35,892 nucleotides of DNA from Taibaiella sp. KBW10 (GCF_003852495.1 NZ_QAJI01000003.1:49322-85213), one strand, 5' to 3'; positions 6,763-15,117 are shown, counted from the stretch's first letter. A program made the numbers and translations. The notes: generated from the sequence alone by a model not told the origin.

Positions 6763-9375
6763 TTAGTCCTGATATACTTTAATTACATTTTTCAATTCAT
6801 TCAGTTTCATCAATGCTTCTACCGGGGTAAGGGTATTAATATCGGTCTGAAAAAGAATTTCTTTGATTCGGGAAAGGTCGGTCGACAAACCATCAAAAAT
6901 ATTGAGTTGAAAGGTATCCGTATGGATTTGCTTCATCTTATTTCCGATCTGGTTATCTTTATTTTTTTCTTCCAAAACGGCCAATATTTCATCCGCTCGG
7001 TGCGTCAACGCAACCGGCATGCCGGCCATCTTGGCTACTTGTATCCCAAAGCTATGACGGCTTCCACCAGGTGCCAGCTTTCTTAAGAAGATCACTTTAT
7101 TGGCCGTCTCTTTATGGGTAATATGGTAATTCTTTATGCCCTCAAATTTATGCTCCAGTTCATTGAGTTCATGATAGTGGGTTGCAAAAATAGTTTTGGC
7201 TTTATTCGGGTGTTTTTGGATAAACTCAACAATAGACCATGCAATGGAAATACCATCATAAGTGCTGGTACCCCTGCCGATCTCATCAAGTAAAACCAGG
7301 CTGCGGTTACTTAAATTATTGATGATGCTTGCTGTTTCATTCATCTCTACCATAAAAGTAGATTCGCCGCCACTCAGGTTATCAGATGCACCTACACGGG
7401 TAAAGATCTTATCGGTAAGCCCAATGATAGCCTTGCTTGCGGGTACAAAACTACCCATATGCGCCATCAGGGTAATCAATGCTGTTTGGCGCAGTAAAGC
7501 AGATTTACCACTCATATTGGGACCGGTAAGGATAATGATTTGCTGCTCTTCTTTGTTCAGCAAAACATCATTATGGACATACTCCTCTCCGGGAGGCAAA
7601 TGTTGTTCGATCACCGGATGCCGCCCCGCCCTAATGTCCAATACCGGATCTGCTGCCATCTCCGGTCGCACATACTTGCATTTTTTAGCGATGGTGGCCA
7701 GCGATTGCAGGCAATCGATCTGCGCGATCAATTGGGCATTGGACTGCATTACTTTTAAAGACAATTGTAATTGATCTAATAAGACTTCATACAGTTGCCC
7801 CTCTATGGCCAGCATTTTTTCTTCTGCCCCCAGGATCTTCTCTTCATATTCTTTCAACTCTGGGGTAATGTATCGTTCCGCATTGGCCAATGTTTGCTTG
7901 CGTATCCATTCAGCAGGCACTTTATCTTTATGGGTATTGGTCACTTCAAGATAATACCCGAATACATTGTTGAAGGCGATCTTTAAAGAAGGAATACCCG
8001 TTTTAACACTTTCTGTTTCCTGTATTTTGGCGAGATATTCTTTACCATGAAAAGCGATCTGGCGCAGGTTATCCAGTTCCTCATGAATCCCATCGTTCAT
8101 CACATTTCCTTTATGTATTGCTACTGCGGGCTCTTCTTTGATGTATTTATGGATGACTTCCTGTATGCTTGTGGTCGCTTGTATTCCCGCCAGAATTTGG
8201 TTCAGGGCATGTGCGGCGGCAGTTACAGGCAGGTCTTTGATCGCATCGGCGTGTTGCAGGCTGCGCGCCAGTTGTATGACTTCTCTGGGATTGATTTTCT
8301 TTAAAGGTACTTTGGCGACCAGTCGTTCAATATCGCCTATGGCTTTCAAATGCTGTCTTAAGCCGGCATTCAACTCTTCATCCTCAAAAATGGTCTGCAC
8401 AATATCATGCCTCGTCTCAATCTGAGGCAGGTCGACCAATGGAAAGATCAGCCAGCGTTTCAGCATCCTTGATCCCATTGGCGTAATGGTTTCGTCAATG
8501 CTGTTCAACAAGGTAAAGCCATGCTCTGCCGGGCTGTGTAAGAGTTCGAGGTTACGAATGGTAAAACGATCCATCCATAAAAAGTCTCCTGCATTGATTT
8601 GCTGCAGCGAAGTAAGGTGTTGTAAATGCGGATGTTCTGTATCTTTAAAATAGTGAAAAGCCGCTCCGGCAGCGATGATGGCTGCATTCCAATCTTCCAG
8701 GCCAAAGCCTTTGAGCGATTGTATCTGAAAATGTTTGATCAGTAATTCATACGCATAATGATGTTGAAAGATCCAGTCTTCCAGCGCATAGGTGTAATAT
8801 TTCTGATCCAGTTCTTCTTTAAATATTTTCTGTTTTCCTTTAGACACGAGTACTTCCGAGGGCTGGAAACTTTGTAAGAGTTTATCCATATATTCCATAT
8901 TGCCCTGCGCCACAAAACACTCTCCCGTAGAAATATCGATAAAGGCAATACCGCATTCTTTATCATCAATAAAGACGGCCGCCAGGAAATTATTGGTTTT
9001 ATTATCCAGCAAACGATCGCTGGTGGCGACACCCGGTGTTACTAATTCGGTCACACCCCGTTTCACTATACCTTTTACGGTTTTGGGATCTTCCAGCTGG
9101 TCACAAATAGCGACGCGGTATCCTGCCTTAACTAATTTATGCAGGTAGGTATCTAAAGCATGGTGCGGAAAACCCGCCAGCTCAATATAAGCCGCTACAC
9201 CATTGGCTCTTTTGGTGAGGGTAATGCCCAGAATTTTAGACGCGATCACCGCATCTTCACCAAAGGTTTCATAAAAATCGCCTACGCGAAACAATAAAAT
9301 AGCATCAGGATATCTGCTTTTAATTTCCCCATGTTGCTTCATCAGCGGGGTTTCGGTTGCTGTTTTCTTTGCCAT
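6763..9375 (-). CDS. mutS: DNA mismatch repair ATPase MutS
   Basis: An 870-residue mismatch sensor that binds mispaired or looped DNA as a dimer and recruits MutL. The N-terminal mismatch-binding domain carries the Phe-x-Glu wedge (F34-Y-E36 in VGDFYETFGED). Connector, lever and clamp domains follow to about residue 560. The C-terminal ABC-type ATPase shows Walker A GPNMSGKS at 618-625, a signature-like SGGESTFMVEM, Walker B with D697-E698 in LLDEIGRGTSTYDG, and the ATHYHEL switch. Length and order match MutS1 of other bacteria, and no domain is lost. It is the first gene of a two-gene operon with the pentapeptide protein; mutL is not in the window. A possible -7 element and a perfect inverted repeat lie upstream. 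Confidence 0.97.
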   Translation of the reverse strand: MAKKTATETPLMKQHGEIKSRYPDAILLFRVGDFYETFGEDAVIASKILGITLTKRANGVAAYIELAGFPHHALDTYLHKLVKAGYRVAICDQLEDPKTVKGIVKRGVTELVTPGVATSDRLLDNKTNNFLAAVFIDDKECGIAFIDISTGECFVAQGNMEYMDKLLQSFQPSEVLVSKGKQKIFKEELDQKYYTYALEDWIFQHHYAYELLIKHFQIQSLKGFGLEDWNAAIIAAGAAFHYFKDTEHPHLQHLTSLQQINAGDFLWMDRFTIRNLELLHSPAEHGFTLLNSIDETITPMGSRMLKRWLIFPLVDLPQIETRHDIVQTIFEDEELNAGLRQHLKAIGDIERLVAKVPLKKINPREVIQLARSLQHADAIKDLPVTAAAHALNQILAGIQATTSIQEVIHKYIKEEPAVAIHKGNVMNDGIHEELDNLRQIAFHGKEYLAKIQETESVKTGIPSLKIAFNNVFGYYLEVTNTHKDKVPAEWIRKQTLANAERYITPELKEYEEKILGAEEKMLAIEGQLYEVLLDQLQLSLKVMQSNAQLIAQIDCLQSLATIAKKCKYVRPEMAADPVLDIRAGRHPVIEQHLPPGEEYVHNDVLLNKEEQQIIILTGPNMSGKSALLRQTALITLMAHMGSFVPASKAIIGLTDKIFTRVGASDNLSGGESTFMVEMNETASIINNLSNRSLVLLDEIGRGTSTYDGISIAWSIVEFIQKHPNKAKTIFATHYHELNELEHKFEGIKNYHITHKETANKVIFLRKLAPGGSRHSFGIQVAKMAGMPVALTHRADEILAVLEEKNKDNQIGNKMKQIHTDTFQLNIFDGLSTDLSRIKEILFQTDINTLTPVEALMKLNELKNVIKVYQD

Positions 9376-9387
9376 AATACGTACCTA

Positions 9388-9442
9388 CAAAAATACTATT
9401 TTGCTTATGGAATCCGAGGCTATTTATACACAAATGTGTATA
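9388..9442 (-). promoter_or_regulatory. Putative mutS promoter element and upstream inverted repeat
   Basis: On the minus strand TATTTTTG (9388-9395) matches TAnnTTTG 12 bases before the ATG, without an obvious -33 box. Farther upstream a perfect inverted repeat TATACACA-AA-TGTGTATA (9425-9442) could be a regulator site. Both roles are inferred. Confidence 0.3.
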
Positions 9443-9464
9443 TTCTTTTTTAGGCTTTGACCAA

Positions 9465-9504
9465 AAAAGAAGCCTTGCGACATTGTTGTCGCAAGGCTTC
9501 TTTT
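9465..9504 (-). terminator. Strong terminator after the ppk2 gene
   Basis: A perfect 17-bp stem (arms 9465-9481 and 9488-9504, six-base loop, GC-rich core GCCTTGCGAC) is followed on the minus strand by a run of T residues. It ends the minus-strand polyphosphate kinase transcript ahead of mutS. The 9505-9619 stretch before it holds only a small imperfect hairpin (9554-9576) and no gene. Confidence 0.85.
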
Positions 9505-9619
9505 GGGCTTCTTGAAAAGGGCGTGCATTAAATCCTAGTCAATCAATAAAATAGCATACAGGTAACGCCTGCATGCGCAGTATACGAGGATAGCGTAAGC
9601 CCAAATCCTTTTTTGATGT

Positions 9620-10375
9620 TTATTTTTTCATACCCGGATATTGCATCTTAAGACCTTTCAGGGCTTTATGGATAAGCGTTGCTACCGTATGGCTTTTATA
9701 CCAGTTCTGATCGGCAGGAATAATGTGCCAGGGTACTTCATTACATTGTTCAAATACTTCCTCATAGTATTTCATATACTGATCCCAGCTTTGCGATTCT
9801 ACAATATCATTCGCATTATACTTCCACATTTTACTTGGAATGGTCATGCGTTCTTTCAAACGGATCAATTGTTCTTCTTTAGAAAGGTGCAGGTACAATT
9901 TCAACACCACAGTATTGTTATGCTGTTCCAATAATTGCTCAAATTCATTAATCGCTTTCATTCTTTTAGCAGCCAGCTTCGCATCGCAGGAGCCATGTAC
10001 ACGGGTCACCAATACATCTTCATACTGCGAGCGATTGAATACATGGATCATCCCTTTTCCAGGCACTTTACTGTGTATTCTCCATAAAAAATCATGAGAT
10101 AACTCTTCCTCTGTAGGTACTTTGAAAGAATGCACCACTACCCCACTGGGATTTACATGGCTGAATACATCTCTCACCAGACCGTCTTTCCCACTGGCAT
10201 CCATACCCTGAATAATGATCAGCAAGCTATGTTTATGCTCTGCGTATAACATATTTTGCAATTCATCAATTTCCTCAAACAGGATTTCCATTTCTTTCTT
10301 AGCCTGTTCTTTAGAAATGCTTTTAGGGGCACGCGTATCTATTTTGGATAATTTTATTTTTGCAGTTTTAGGCAT
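9620..10375 (-). CDS. Polyphosphate kinase 2 family protein
   Basis: A 251-residue cytosolic enzyme that uses polyphosphate to phosphorylate nucleotides (AMP/ADP or GDP, depending on class). Visible motifs are Walker A GMDASGKDG at 57-65, a Walker B-like FNRSQYEDVLVTRVHG at 113-128, and the lid RLKERMTIPSKMWKY at about 172-186. The single-domain length fits class I or III PPK2; I cannot tell which substrate it prefers. The ATG at 10375 is chosen because it gives the typical basic N-terminus MPKTAKIKLSK; a TTG eight codons upstream would only add non-conserved residues. It follows a strong terminator, so it probably has its own promoter, and it ends at another strong terminator. Confidence 0.9.
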   Translation of the reverse strand: MPKTAKIKLSKIDTRAPKSISKEQAKKEMEILFEEIDELQNMLYAEHKHSLLIIIQGMDASGKDGLVRDVFSHVNPSGVVVHSFKVPTEEELSHDFLWRIHSKVPGKGMIHVFNRSQYEDVLVTRVHGSCDAKLAAKRMKAINEFEQLLEQHNNTVVLKLYLHLSKEEQLIRLKERMTIPSKMWKYNANDIVESQSWDQYMKYYEEVFEQCNEVPWHIIPADQNWYKSHTVATLIHKALKGLKMQYPGMKK

Positions 10376-10403
10376 GATAATTTTTATTGAAAGGTACAAA
10401 AAA

Positions 10404-10428
10404 GGTTCTGAAAAAGAATTTCAGAACC
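10404..10428 (-). terminator. Terminator after the large secreted protein gene
   Basis: The ten-base arms GGTTCTGAAA and TTTCAGAACC (10404-10413, 10419-10428) have a five-base loop and are followed by six T residues on the minus strand. The hairpin lies 22 bases past the stop of the 740-residue secreted protein gene. Confidence 0.85.
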
Positions 10429-10450
10429 GGTATATAATATAAGTATTGGC

Positions 10451-12673
10451 TTAACTTTCTTTAGAAAGTTCCATCTTACGGTATGCTTTGATAAAGATCG
10501 CACCCAGGTTTTTGTTTGGTGGAATATAATCGCTGAACAAATCACGATCGCCGGCAGGCTTGGTCGCAAAGTTCGTATTCAGGTTTTTCCACATCGCTAC
10601 CCAATCTACATTTTCCCCTTTTAAAATCGGCTCGTTCATTTCTCTGATAATGGGTTCGTTGATTTTGTATGAACCTACTTGTTTGGTAGAAATAATATTG
10701 GCATCGGGCGACTTATCCAATACACTGGCCAGGTTATGGAAACCGCCACAAGAACCCAACATCACGATTTTCACATTAGGAGTAAGGTTTTTTAAAGAGC
10801 CATCCAAGTGATAACTATGACCACGGTGAATCACCACCGTAGGACGAATCTCATTGGCATCCAGGTATTCAAATAATTTATTCTGTGCTTCTTCATCTTT
10901 AGGTTCCGGCAAAGGACGGTTGGCATAAATCACCGTTGGTTTTCCCACGAGAGAAGAAATGGTCACCCATTGCGGATTGGACTCATCGATCTTCCATGTT
11001 TTACTGCGGAAAGAAGTTAAGAAACTCTGATAGGAGATCTTACCATCTTCATCCCCGTAAAAGAATACTTGTTGTATTACCTTACCGTCTTTATCAACCA
11101 AAGAATTATAGTCGACATAGTTAATCGGAGGAATTTCACTTACGCTTTGCTGTAATTGATTGGCATCGGCGGAGTTATTAAAAATCGTTCCCAATAAACC
11201 GTACACGATGACACCTTTTTCCCGGTTATCGTCCGGAATAGATTTATCACTGTAGACTCTTTCATAATTGGACTTTACTTCCGATTTCAAAAAGGTCATC
11301 AGCTCTTCATTGGTCAGGCTACCAAAGGCATCGGCCACGTCTACCGCATCAGCCAGATCTCTACGGCCGCCATGTTCCAGATTAGCTACAAAAGAGCGCA
11401 TTAAGGTTGTTTTCTGCGGCTCGGTCATCGTCGCCAAGAACTGTCCTAAAGTATTATACCCCGCAGCCATCCTGATAAAGGTTCTGAAATGGGACATGCG
11501 CACTTTCTCCAGTAATTCGTAACCCGAAGTCGTACCCATTTTGGAGATCATTCTTTTGAAGATACCCAGATAAGAACTGGTGTAAATCTCATTCGTCTGA
11601 CCGCCCAGAAGCATAAAATAATACTCATTAGGATCAAAGCCTTCTACTGATTTAAACCGTACCGCATCGGCTTTTTCATGCAATTCGTTTACCGTGCGTA
11701 CATACTTTAATGCACGATAGCTGATCTCATCATCTATCGCGACTTCAGACCAGGCTTTTCCTGATATCTTTAGTTCTACAAGGCTTTTAAAATAAGCATC
11801 GTCGTTTCTGGCCGTTTCGTCTATCTGTGCGATGGTCTTGCTTCCGTCATTAATCTGATTTAGGAAAGGCAGTACTTTAAATGGTTTTTTTGACTGGTCT
11901 ACAATCTTTACAATCGTCTGTACCAGTTTATCCGGATTTCTACGAATGACATTGGTATATTTTGAGGTAGGCGCTGCATAGCTCATGATCGTACTTGGCA
12001 CTACCTTTGCTGCAGCAGCCACTATCGGATCGGCATAAGATTCTTTCGCAAATTCCCCTAATTTTTTAATCATCATTTCGGGATTTTCTACCCCGATTTT
12101 TTCAAACAGATAAGCCTTAGCTTCTACACCATTCTCTACTACATCTATATTCTCTAAACTGTAAATATTAGGTTGTTGTCTTACAAATTCCATTACCCGG
12201 CCATCAATATCAGCCTGCATTAAATCCTCAAAATTTTTCATGAGTTTTTTGTAATAGATTACATCCGGATCGCCGGCAGTATAATTCCTAAAGGAGTTTA
12301 AGCGGTCTGCCAAAGCTCTTTCGTACCGGATTTTATTGGCATGCGTCGCTTTTGAGTTTTCTATTTTAATCAATAGCAAAGGTGCATCTACTAAAAAAGT
12401 TTGTGTAAGCACTTTTGATTTTATCGGATCCTCCATAAAAACCACCTTATCAACCGAGCCGTCTTTTGCATCGATCGCACGGATGGCTTTCGTCACATTA
12501 TTGGCAAACATCCAGCGATTGTTTGGAATGGGAGTGATCAATGTATCTACGACCTGCGCCTTTTCCGTTTTCTTTTTCTTATCGTCTTTTTTATCTCCTG
12601 CAAATGCTTGCTGCGCTGTGGTGCTTACCAACAGGCATAAACCCAGGGCAGATAATGATTTTATATATGGCAT
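10451..12673 (-). CDS. Unrecognised secreted protein with caspase-clan-like His/Cys signature
   Basis: I do not recognise the family. The chosen ATG gives a 740-residue protein starting MPYIKSLSALGLCLLVSTTA, a signal peptide ending QAFA, then a Lys/Asp-rich linker (about 28-40). The bulk (40-540) looks largely helical and repeat-like. The last 200 residues look alpha/beta: a strand ending VVIHRGHSYH (H616, H619) is followed 23-26 residues later by VMLGSCGGF with C642. A hydrophobic strand leading into His-Gly, then a second strand ending in Cys-Gly, is the layout of clan CD peptidases (caspase, gingipain, CHAT). No experimental role is claimed. It likely acts in the periplasm or outside the cell. 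It ends at a strong terminator and follows the paralogous secreted pair by about 100 bases. Confidence 0.7.
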   Translation of the reverse strand: MPYIKSLSALGLCLLVSTTAQQAFAGDKKDDKKKKTEKAQVVDTLITPIPNNRWMFANNVTKAIRAIDAKDGSVDKVVFMEDPIKSKVLTQTFLVDAPLLLIKIENSKATHANKIRYERALADRLNSFRNYTAGDPDVIYYKKLMKNFEDLMQADIDGRVMEFVRQQPNIYSLENIDVVENGVEAKAYLFEKIGVENPEMMIKKLGEFAKESYADPIVAAAAKVVPSTIMSYAAPTSKYTNVIRRNPDKLVQTIVKIVDQSKKPFKVLPFLNQINDGSKTIAQIDETARNDDAYFKSLVELKISGKAWSEVAIDDEISYRALKYVRTVNELHEKADAVRFKSVEGFDPNEYYFMLLGGQTNEIYTSSYLGIFKRMISKMGTTSGYELLEKVRMSHFRTFIRMAAGYNTLGQFLATMTEPQKTTLMRSFVANLEHGGRRDLADAVDVADAFGSLTNEELMTFLKSEVKSNYERVYSDKSIPDDNREKGVIVYGLLGTIFNNSADANQLQQSVSEIPPINYVDYNSLVDKDGKVIQQVFFYGDEDGKISYQSFLTSFRSKTWKIDESNPQWVTISSLVGKPTVIYANRPLPEPKDEEAQNKLFEYLDANEIRPTVVIHRGHSYHLDGSLKNLTPNVKIVMLGSCGGFHNLASVLDKSPDANIISTKQVGSYKINEPIIREMNEPILKGENVDWVAMWKNLNTNFATKPAGDRDLFSDYIPPNKNLGAIFIKAYRKMELSKES

Positions 12674-12771
12674 GTCGTGTATGGTATGAATATTTTCGGT
12701 ATTGCTTAATGATCGCTTGAAGTGTAAAAATATCATAATTCAGGCGTTATACAGCACTTTTATCATATTTT

Positions 12772-13500
12772 TCACTTTATTAACAAGGGTTTGCCCTTAC
12801 CTTTCCAATCTTCAAAATTGGCCTTGATCCAGGATTTGCGCTCCAGATCGCTACTCTCATGGGCAAAGGTAGCCGGCATGGGATAGGTATTCATAAACAC
12901 AGCGAGTTCCTCACCGGAAAGACCGGTTATATCATTGACCAGGGCGGTAGTGTATACCGATTCAACATATTTCTCCGCTTCCCATCGGGCAAATGTCTTT
13001 TTAAATTTCAGTTTGCGTTTTGTTTTCGGGGCTACATATTGCATCCAGGAGGAGAAAATATTTTTAAAGCCAATACCAAGCGGAGAAACAAAAACCTTCA
13101 ACTTATCTTTCTTACGTGTTAGGGTGGGTTTATACAACTCATATCGTTTCATCGAATCTTTTTGATAGGTGCTTAAGCCACTTACATCCACTTCTTCGAG
13201 TTCATCGCTCGCAAAATCCACATAAATACCCTGCGTACCCTGTAGCATGGCTTCACTCACGATAATTGTCTTTTTTTTGATCCCCAACCGGGAAAATACA
13301 ATTTTGTCTTTCGGGGCTGCTTCAATCTGAAAATAACCATTCTGAGCACCGGTAAGGGTCTGGCCCGTACGTTCATTCTTAATAAATACTAAAGGAACCG
13401 CTTCGTCTTTTTCTATATTTTTCACATAGCCTTTCAGCTGGGTCTGTGCCCAACCGGGAAGAACGGTGCACAACAGCAGCAGGAAAAGAAGGTTCTTCAT
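12772..13500 (-). CDS. Secreted carboxypeptidase-regulatory-like protein, paralogue 2
   Basis: A 242-residue exported protein with a signal peptide to about residue 18 (GWAQ). Residues 20-105 form a carboxypeptidase regulatory-like beta sandwich: KGYVKNIEKDEAVPLVFIKN, GYFQIEA, and a strand ending in EEVDVSGL. The C-terminal 130 residues (from TYQKDSMKRYELY) are basic and helical and have no recognised name. The tail AVFMNTYPMPATFAHESSD followed by IKANFEDW recurs in the upstream gene, so the two are tandem paralogues. The start lies eight bases after the upstream stop, which indicates one operon. A surface or periplasmic role is inferred; in other proteins the N-terminal domain is a small non-catalytic module. 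Confidence 0.8.
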   Translation of the reverse strand: MKNLLFLLLLCTVLPGWAQTQLKGYVKNIEKDEAVPLVFIKNERTGQTLTGAQNGYFQIEAAPKDKIVFSRLGIKKKTIIVSEAMLQGTQGIYVDFASDELEEVDVSGLSTYQKDSMKRYELYKPTLTRKKDKLKVFVSPLGIGFKNIFSSWMQYVAPKTKRKLKFKKTFARWEAEKYVESVYTTALVNDITGLSGEELAVFMNTYPMPATFAHESSDLERKSWIKANFEDWKGKGKPLLIK

Positions 13501-13508
13501 GTAGTTTA

Positions 13509-14246
13509 TTATTTTCTTTTAGGCGAGGTAAACACGGGAATTTCAGGCTTTTTGACCCATTCCAGATAATTATATTTAATCCACATTTTCAATTCAAGAT
13601 CCGTCGCGGCACGGGCAAAATCCGGCGCTATTGGATACGCATTCATAAAATAAGCCAAAGTATCGCCCTGCAAAGGAACCACAGTGCCTACAAACTCTTT
13701 TGTATAGCGGGAGTCTATAAATTGCTGGTTTTCCCAATTTCCGTAATTAAGCTGAAATGCCCTGCGTTGCTTCGCCTTCTTTGATACTTTCTGTGCAAAA
13801 TAGGTCATTGGAGAAAAGATCGCTTTCGGGCCAGAAACCCACTCGCGGGATAAGGGCTGGCCATACAGGTTTCGCCTGGCCATAGAGTCTCTCTGATAAG
13901 GGGTCAAGGCACTTACCTCTACACTTTCCAGCATATAGGACATTGGCTTCAATTCTATATTCCGGAAGTAATCTCCCTTAAGGCTTGTAGGCACATAGAG
14001 GATTACATCATTGTATCCGATAAGTGACACCCTGATAGAGTCACCAGCCCTGCAAGACAAGCGGTATAAACCTTTGGCATCACTAATACTGCCGTTGCCG
14101 GAATTTAGATTAGTCAGGACCACATTGTCCAGCGTAAGCCCATCGTCATATATGCTCCCATACATGTGTTGTGCAGTAGCCGGAACATAAAGAAAACAGC
14201 TCCATAAGAGTATGCCAATAGATAGCAGGTATTGCTTTTTCACCAT
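13509..14246 (-). CDS. Secreted carboxypeptidase-regulatory-like protein, paralogue 1
   Basis: A 245-residue exported protein. The ATG at 14246 gives MVKKQYLLSIGILLWSC and a signal peptide ending ATAQ; a TTG nine codons upstream is less likely. The N-terminal half is a carboxypeptidase-regulatory-like fold (SIYDDGLTLDNVVLTN, GLYRLSCRAGDSIRVSLIGY). The C-terminal half matches the downstream gene in order and spacing: VEVSALTPYQRDSM, a basic KKAKQRR helix, AYFMNAYPIAPDFARAATD, then KYNYLEW. It is probably the first gene of the two-gene operon, since a terminator of the histone-like gene lies just upstream. Function unknown; secretion and an envelope role are inferred. Confidence 0.8.
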   Translation of the reverse strand: MVKKQYLLSIGILLWSCFLYVPATAQHMYGSIYDDGLTLDNVVLTNLNSGNGSISDAKGLYRLSCRAGDSIRVSLIGYNDVILYVPTSLKGDYFRNIELKPMSYMLESVEVSALTPYQRDSMARRNLYGQPLSREWVSGPKAIFSPMTYFAQKVSKKAKQRRAFQLNYGNWENQQFIDSRYTKEFVGTVVPLQGDTLAYFMNAYPIAPDFARAATDLELKMWIKYNYLEWVKKPEIPVFTSPKRK

Positions 14247-14276
14247 ATCACCAATATAACGTATAAAAACCAAAAA

Positions 14277-14304
14277 AAATGCTATCCTTTGCAGAATAGC
14301 ATTT
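14277..14304 (-). terminator. Terminator after the histone-like gene
   Basis: The nine-base arms AAATGCTAT and ATAGCATTT (14277-14285, 14296-14304) have a ten-base loop, with a long T run following on the minus strand. It sits 20 bases after the stop of the Lys/Ala-rich gene. Confidence 0.75.
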
Positions 14305-14324
14305 CAAAAATGTAACATTTAATA

Positions 14325-14711
14325 TTATTTCTTTTTAGCGGTTGCTTTTTTAGGAGCTACTGCTTTCTTCGCTACAGCCTTTTTGGGAGCCGCTGCTTTC
14401 TTAGGAGCTGCAACTGCCTTTTTGGCTACCGCTTTTTTAGGAGCTGCTGCTTTCTTAGGAGCTGCAACTGCTTTTTTAGCTACAGCTTTCTTAGGAACTG
14501 CTGCTTTTTTAGGAGCCGCAACTGCTTTTTTAGCTACAGCCTTTTTAGGAGCTGCTGCTTTCTTAGGAGCTGCAACTGCTTTTTTAGCTACTGCTTTTTT
14601 AGGAGCCGCCGCTTTTTTAGGAGCTGCTGCTTTCTTAGGAGCCGCCGCTTTTTTGGGAGCCGCTGCTTTTTTAGGAGCTGCCGCTTTCGCAGTTTTTTTA
14701 GTAGTTGCCAT
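14325..14711 (-). CDS. Lys/Ala/Pro-rich histone H1-like protein
   Basis: A 128-residue, extremely basic, low-complexity protein with no globular domain. After MATTKKTAK it has about five AAAPKK hexads, then about four copies of an 18-residue unit (AVAKKAVAAPKKAAAPKK), ending KKATAKKK. The composition resembles the C-terminal tail of eukaryotic histone H1 and bacterial AlgP/Hc1-like DNA-binding proteins, so nucleoid binding or compaction is likely but inferred. It lies 88 bases downstream of rpmA, on the same strand, but has its own good promoter whose -33 box abuts the rpmA stop codon. Repeat number may vary between strains because the DNA is a 54-base tandem array. Confidence 0.85.
   Translation of the reverse strand: MATTKKTAKAAAPKKAAAPKKAAAPKKAAAPKKAAAPKKAVAKKAVAAPKKAAAPKKAVAKKAVAAPKKAAVPKKAVAKKAVAAPKKAAAPKKAVAKKAVAAPKKAAAPKKAVAKKAVAPKKATAKKK
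14340..14690. repeat. Tandem array inside the histone-like gene (18- and 54-base units)
   Basis: The coding DNA is a tandem array: an 18-base unit encoding AAAPKK at the 5' end of the gene, expanding to a 54-base unit over most of the rest. Copies differ mainly at third codon positions (ttaggagct, tttttagct, ctttcttag variants). Such arrays can expand or contract by slippage. Confidence 0.8.
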
Positions 14712-14767
14712 ACTTACAATTTTTGTGGGTTAGAAATAAAAAAGTTCGACTTTTATATATTAAAGTT

Positions 14768-14799
14768 CAAATATATGGCAAATATATTATTTCAGCAAA
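14768..14799 (-). promoter_or_regulatory. Promoter of the histone-like gene
   Basis: On the minus strand TTTG (14796-14799) is followed after 20 bases by TATATTTG (14768-14775), an exact fit to the Bacteroidota -33/-7 pair. A second TATATTTG lies 11 bases upstream of the first (14779-14786). The -33 box directly abuts the rpmA stop codon. Confidence 0.55.
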
Positions 14800-15069
14800 T
14801 TATGCTTCAGCAACTGCAGCAACTTCGCTAACAGATACCAAAGTTTTGTTTTTTGTTTTTCTGAATTCCACGATACCATCAGTTAAAGCATAGATTGTGA
14901 AATCTCTACCTAAACCTACGTTTTGACCAGGGTGGAATTGTGTACCACGCTGACGGATGATGATATTTCCAGAGATGGCAGGTTGTCCACCAAAAATCTT
15001 AACGCCTAAACGCTTACTATGTGAGTCGCGACCATTTTTTACGCTACCTTCACCTTTCTTATGTGCCAT
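14800..15069 (-). CDS. rpmA: 50S ribosomal protein bL27
   Basis: An 89-residue ribosomal protein of the large subunit; its N-terminal tail reaches towards the peptidyl transferase centre. The sequence starts [16 protein letters not shown], already the mature N-terminus, so it needs no Prp-type cleavage as in Firmicutes. The core [33 protein letters not shown] and LTDGIVEF is intact. It is second in the conserved rplU-rpmA operon, 48 bases after rplU. Confidence 0.98.
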   Translation of the reverse strand: MAHKKGEGSVKNGRDSHSKRLGVKIFGGQPAISGNIIIRQRGTQFHPGQNVGLGRDFTIYALTDGIVEFRKTKNKTLVSVSEVAAVAEA

Positions 15070-15117
15070 TGCTTAATTTCTTTTAAATGTTAATACAAAT
15101 TAGATTAAAATCCTTAA

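Noticed and set aside
7262-7774. Plus-strand open frame of 170 codons inside mutS
   Set aside because: It lies wholly antisense to the ATPase domain of mutS and shows no domain, signal or conserved pattern.
12722-12775. Long AT-rich imperfect inverted repeat between the paralogue pair and the clan-CD-like gene
   Set aside because: The stem has a bulge and a mismatch and is nearly all A/T with a 21-base loop, so it is too weak to call a terminator; the intergenic role remains open.
14383-14733. Plus-strand open frame of 116 codons encoding a hydrophobic GAAAFLGAATAFLATAFL-type repeat
   Set aside because: It is the antisense reading of the Lys/Ala repeat gene; the repeats alone keep the frame open, and no promoter or plausible start context was found.
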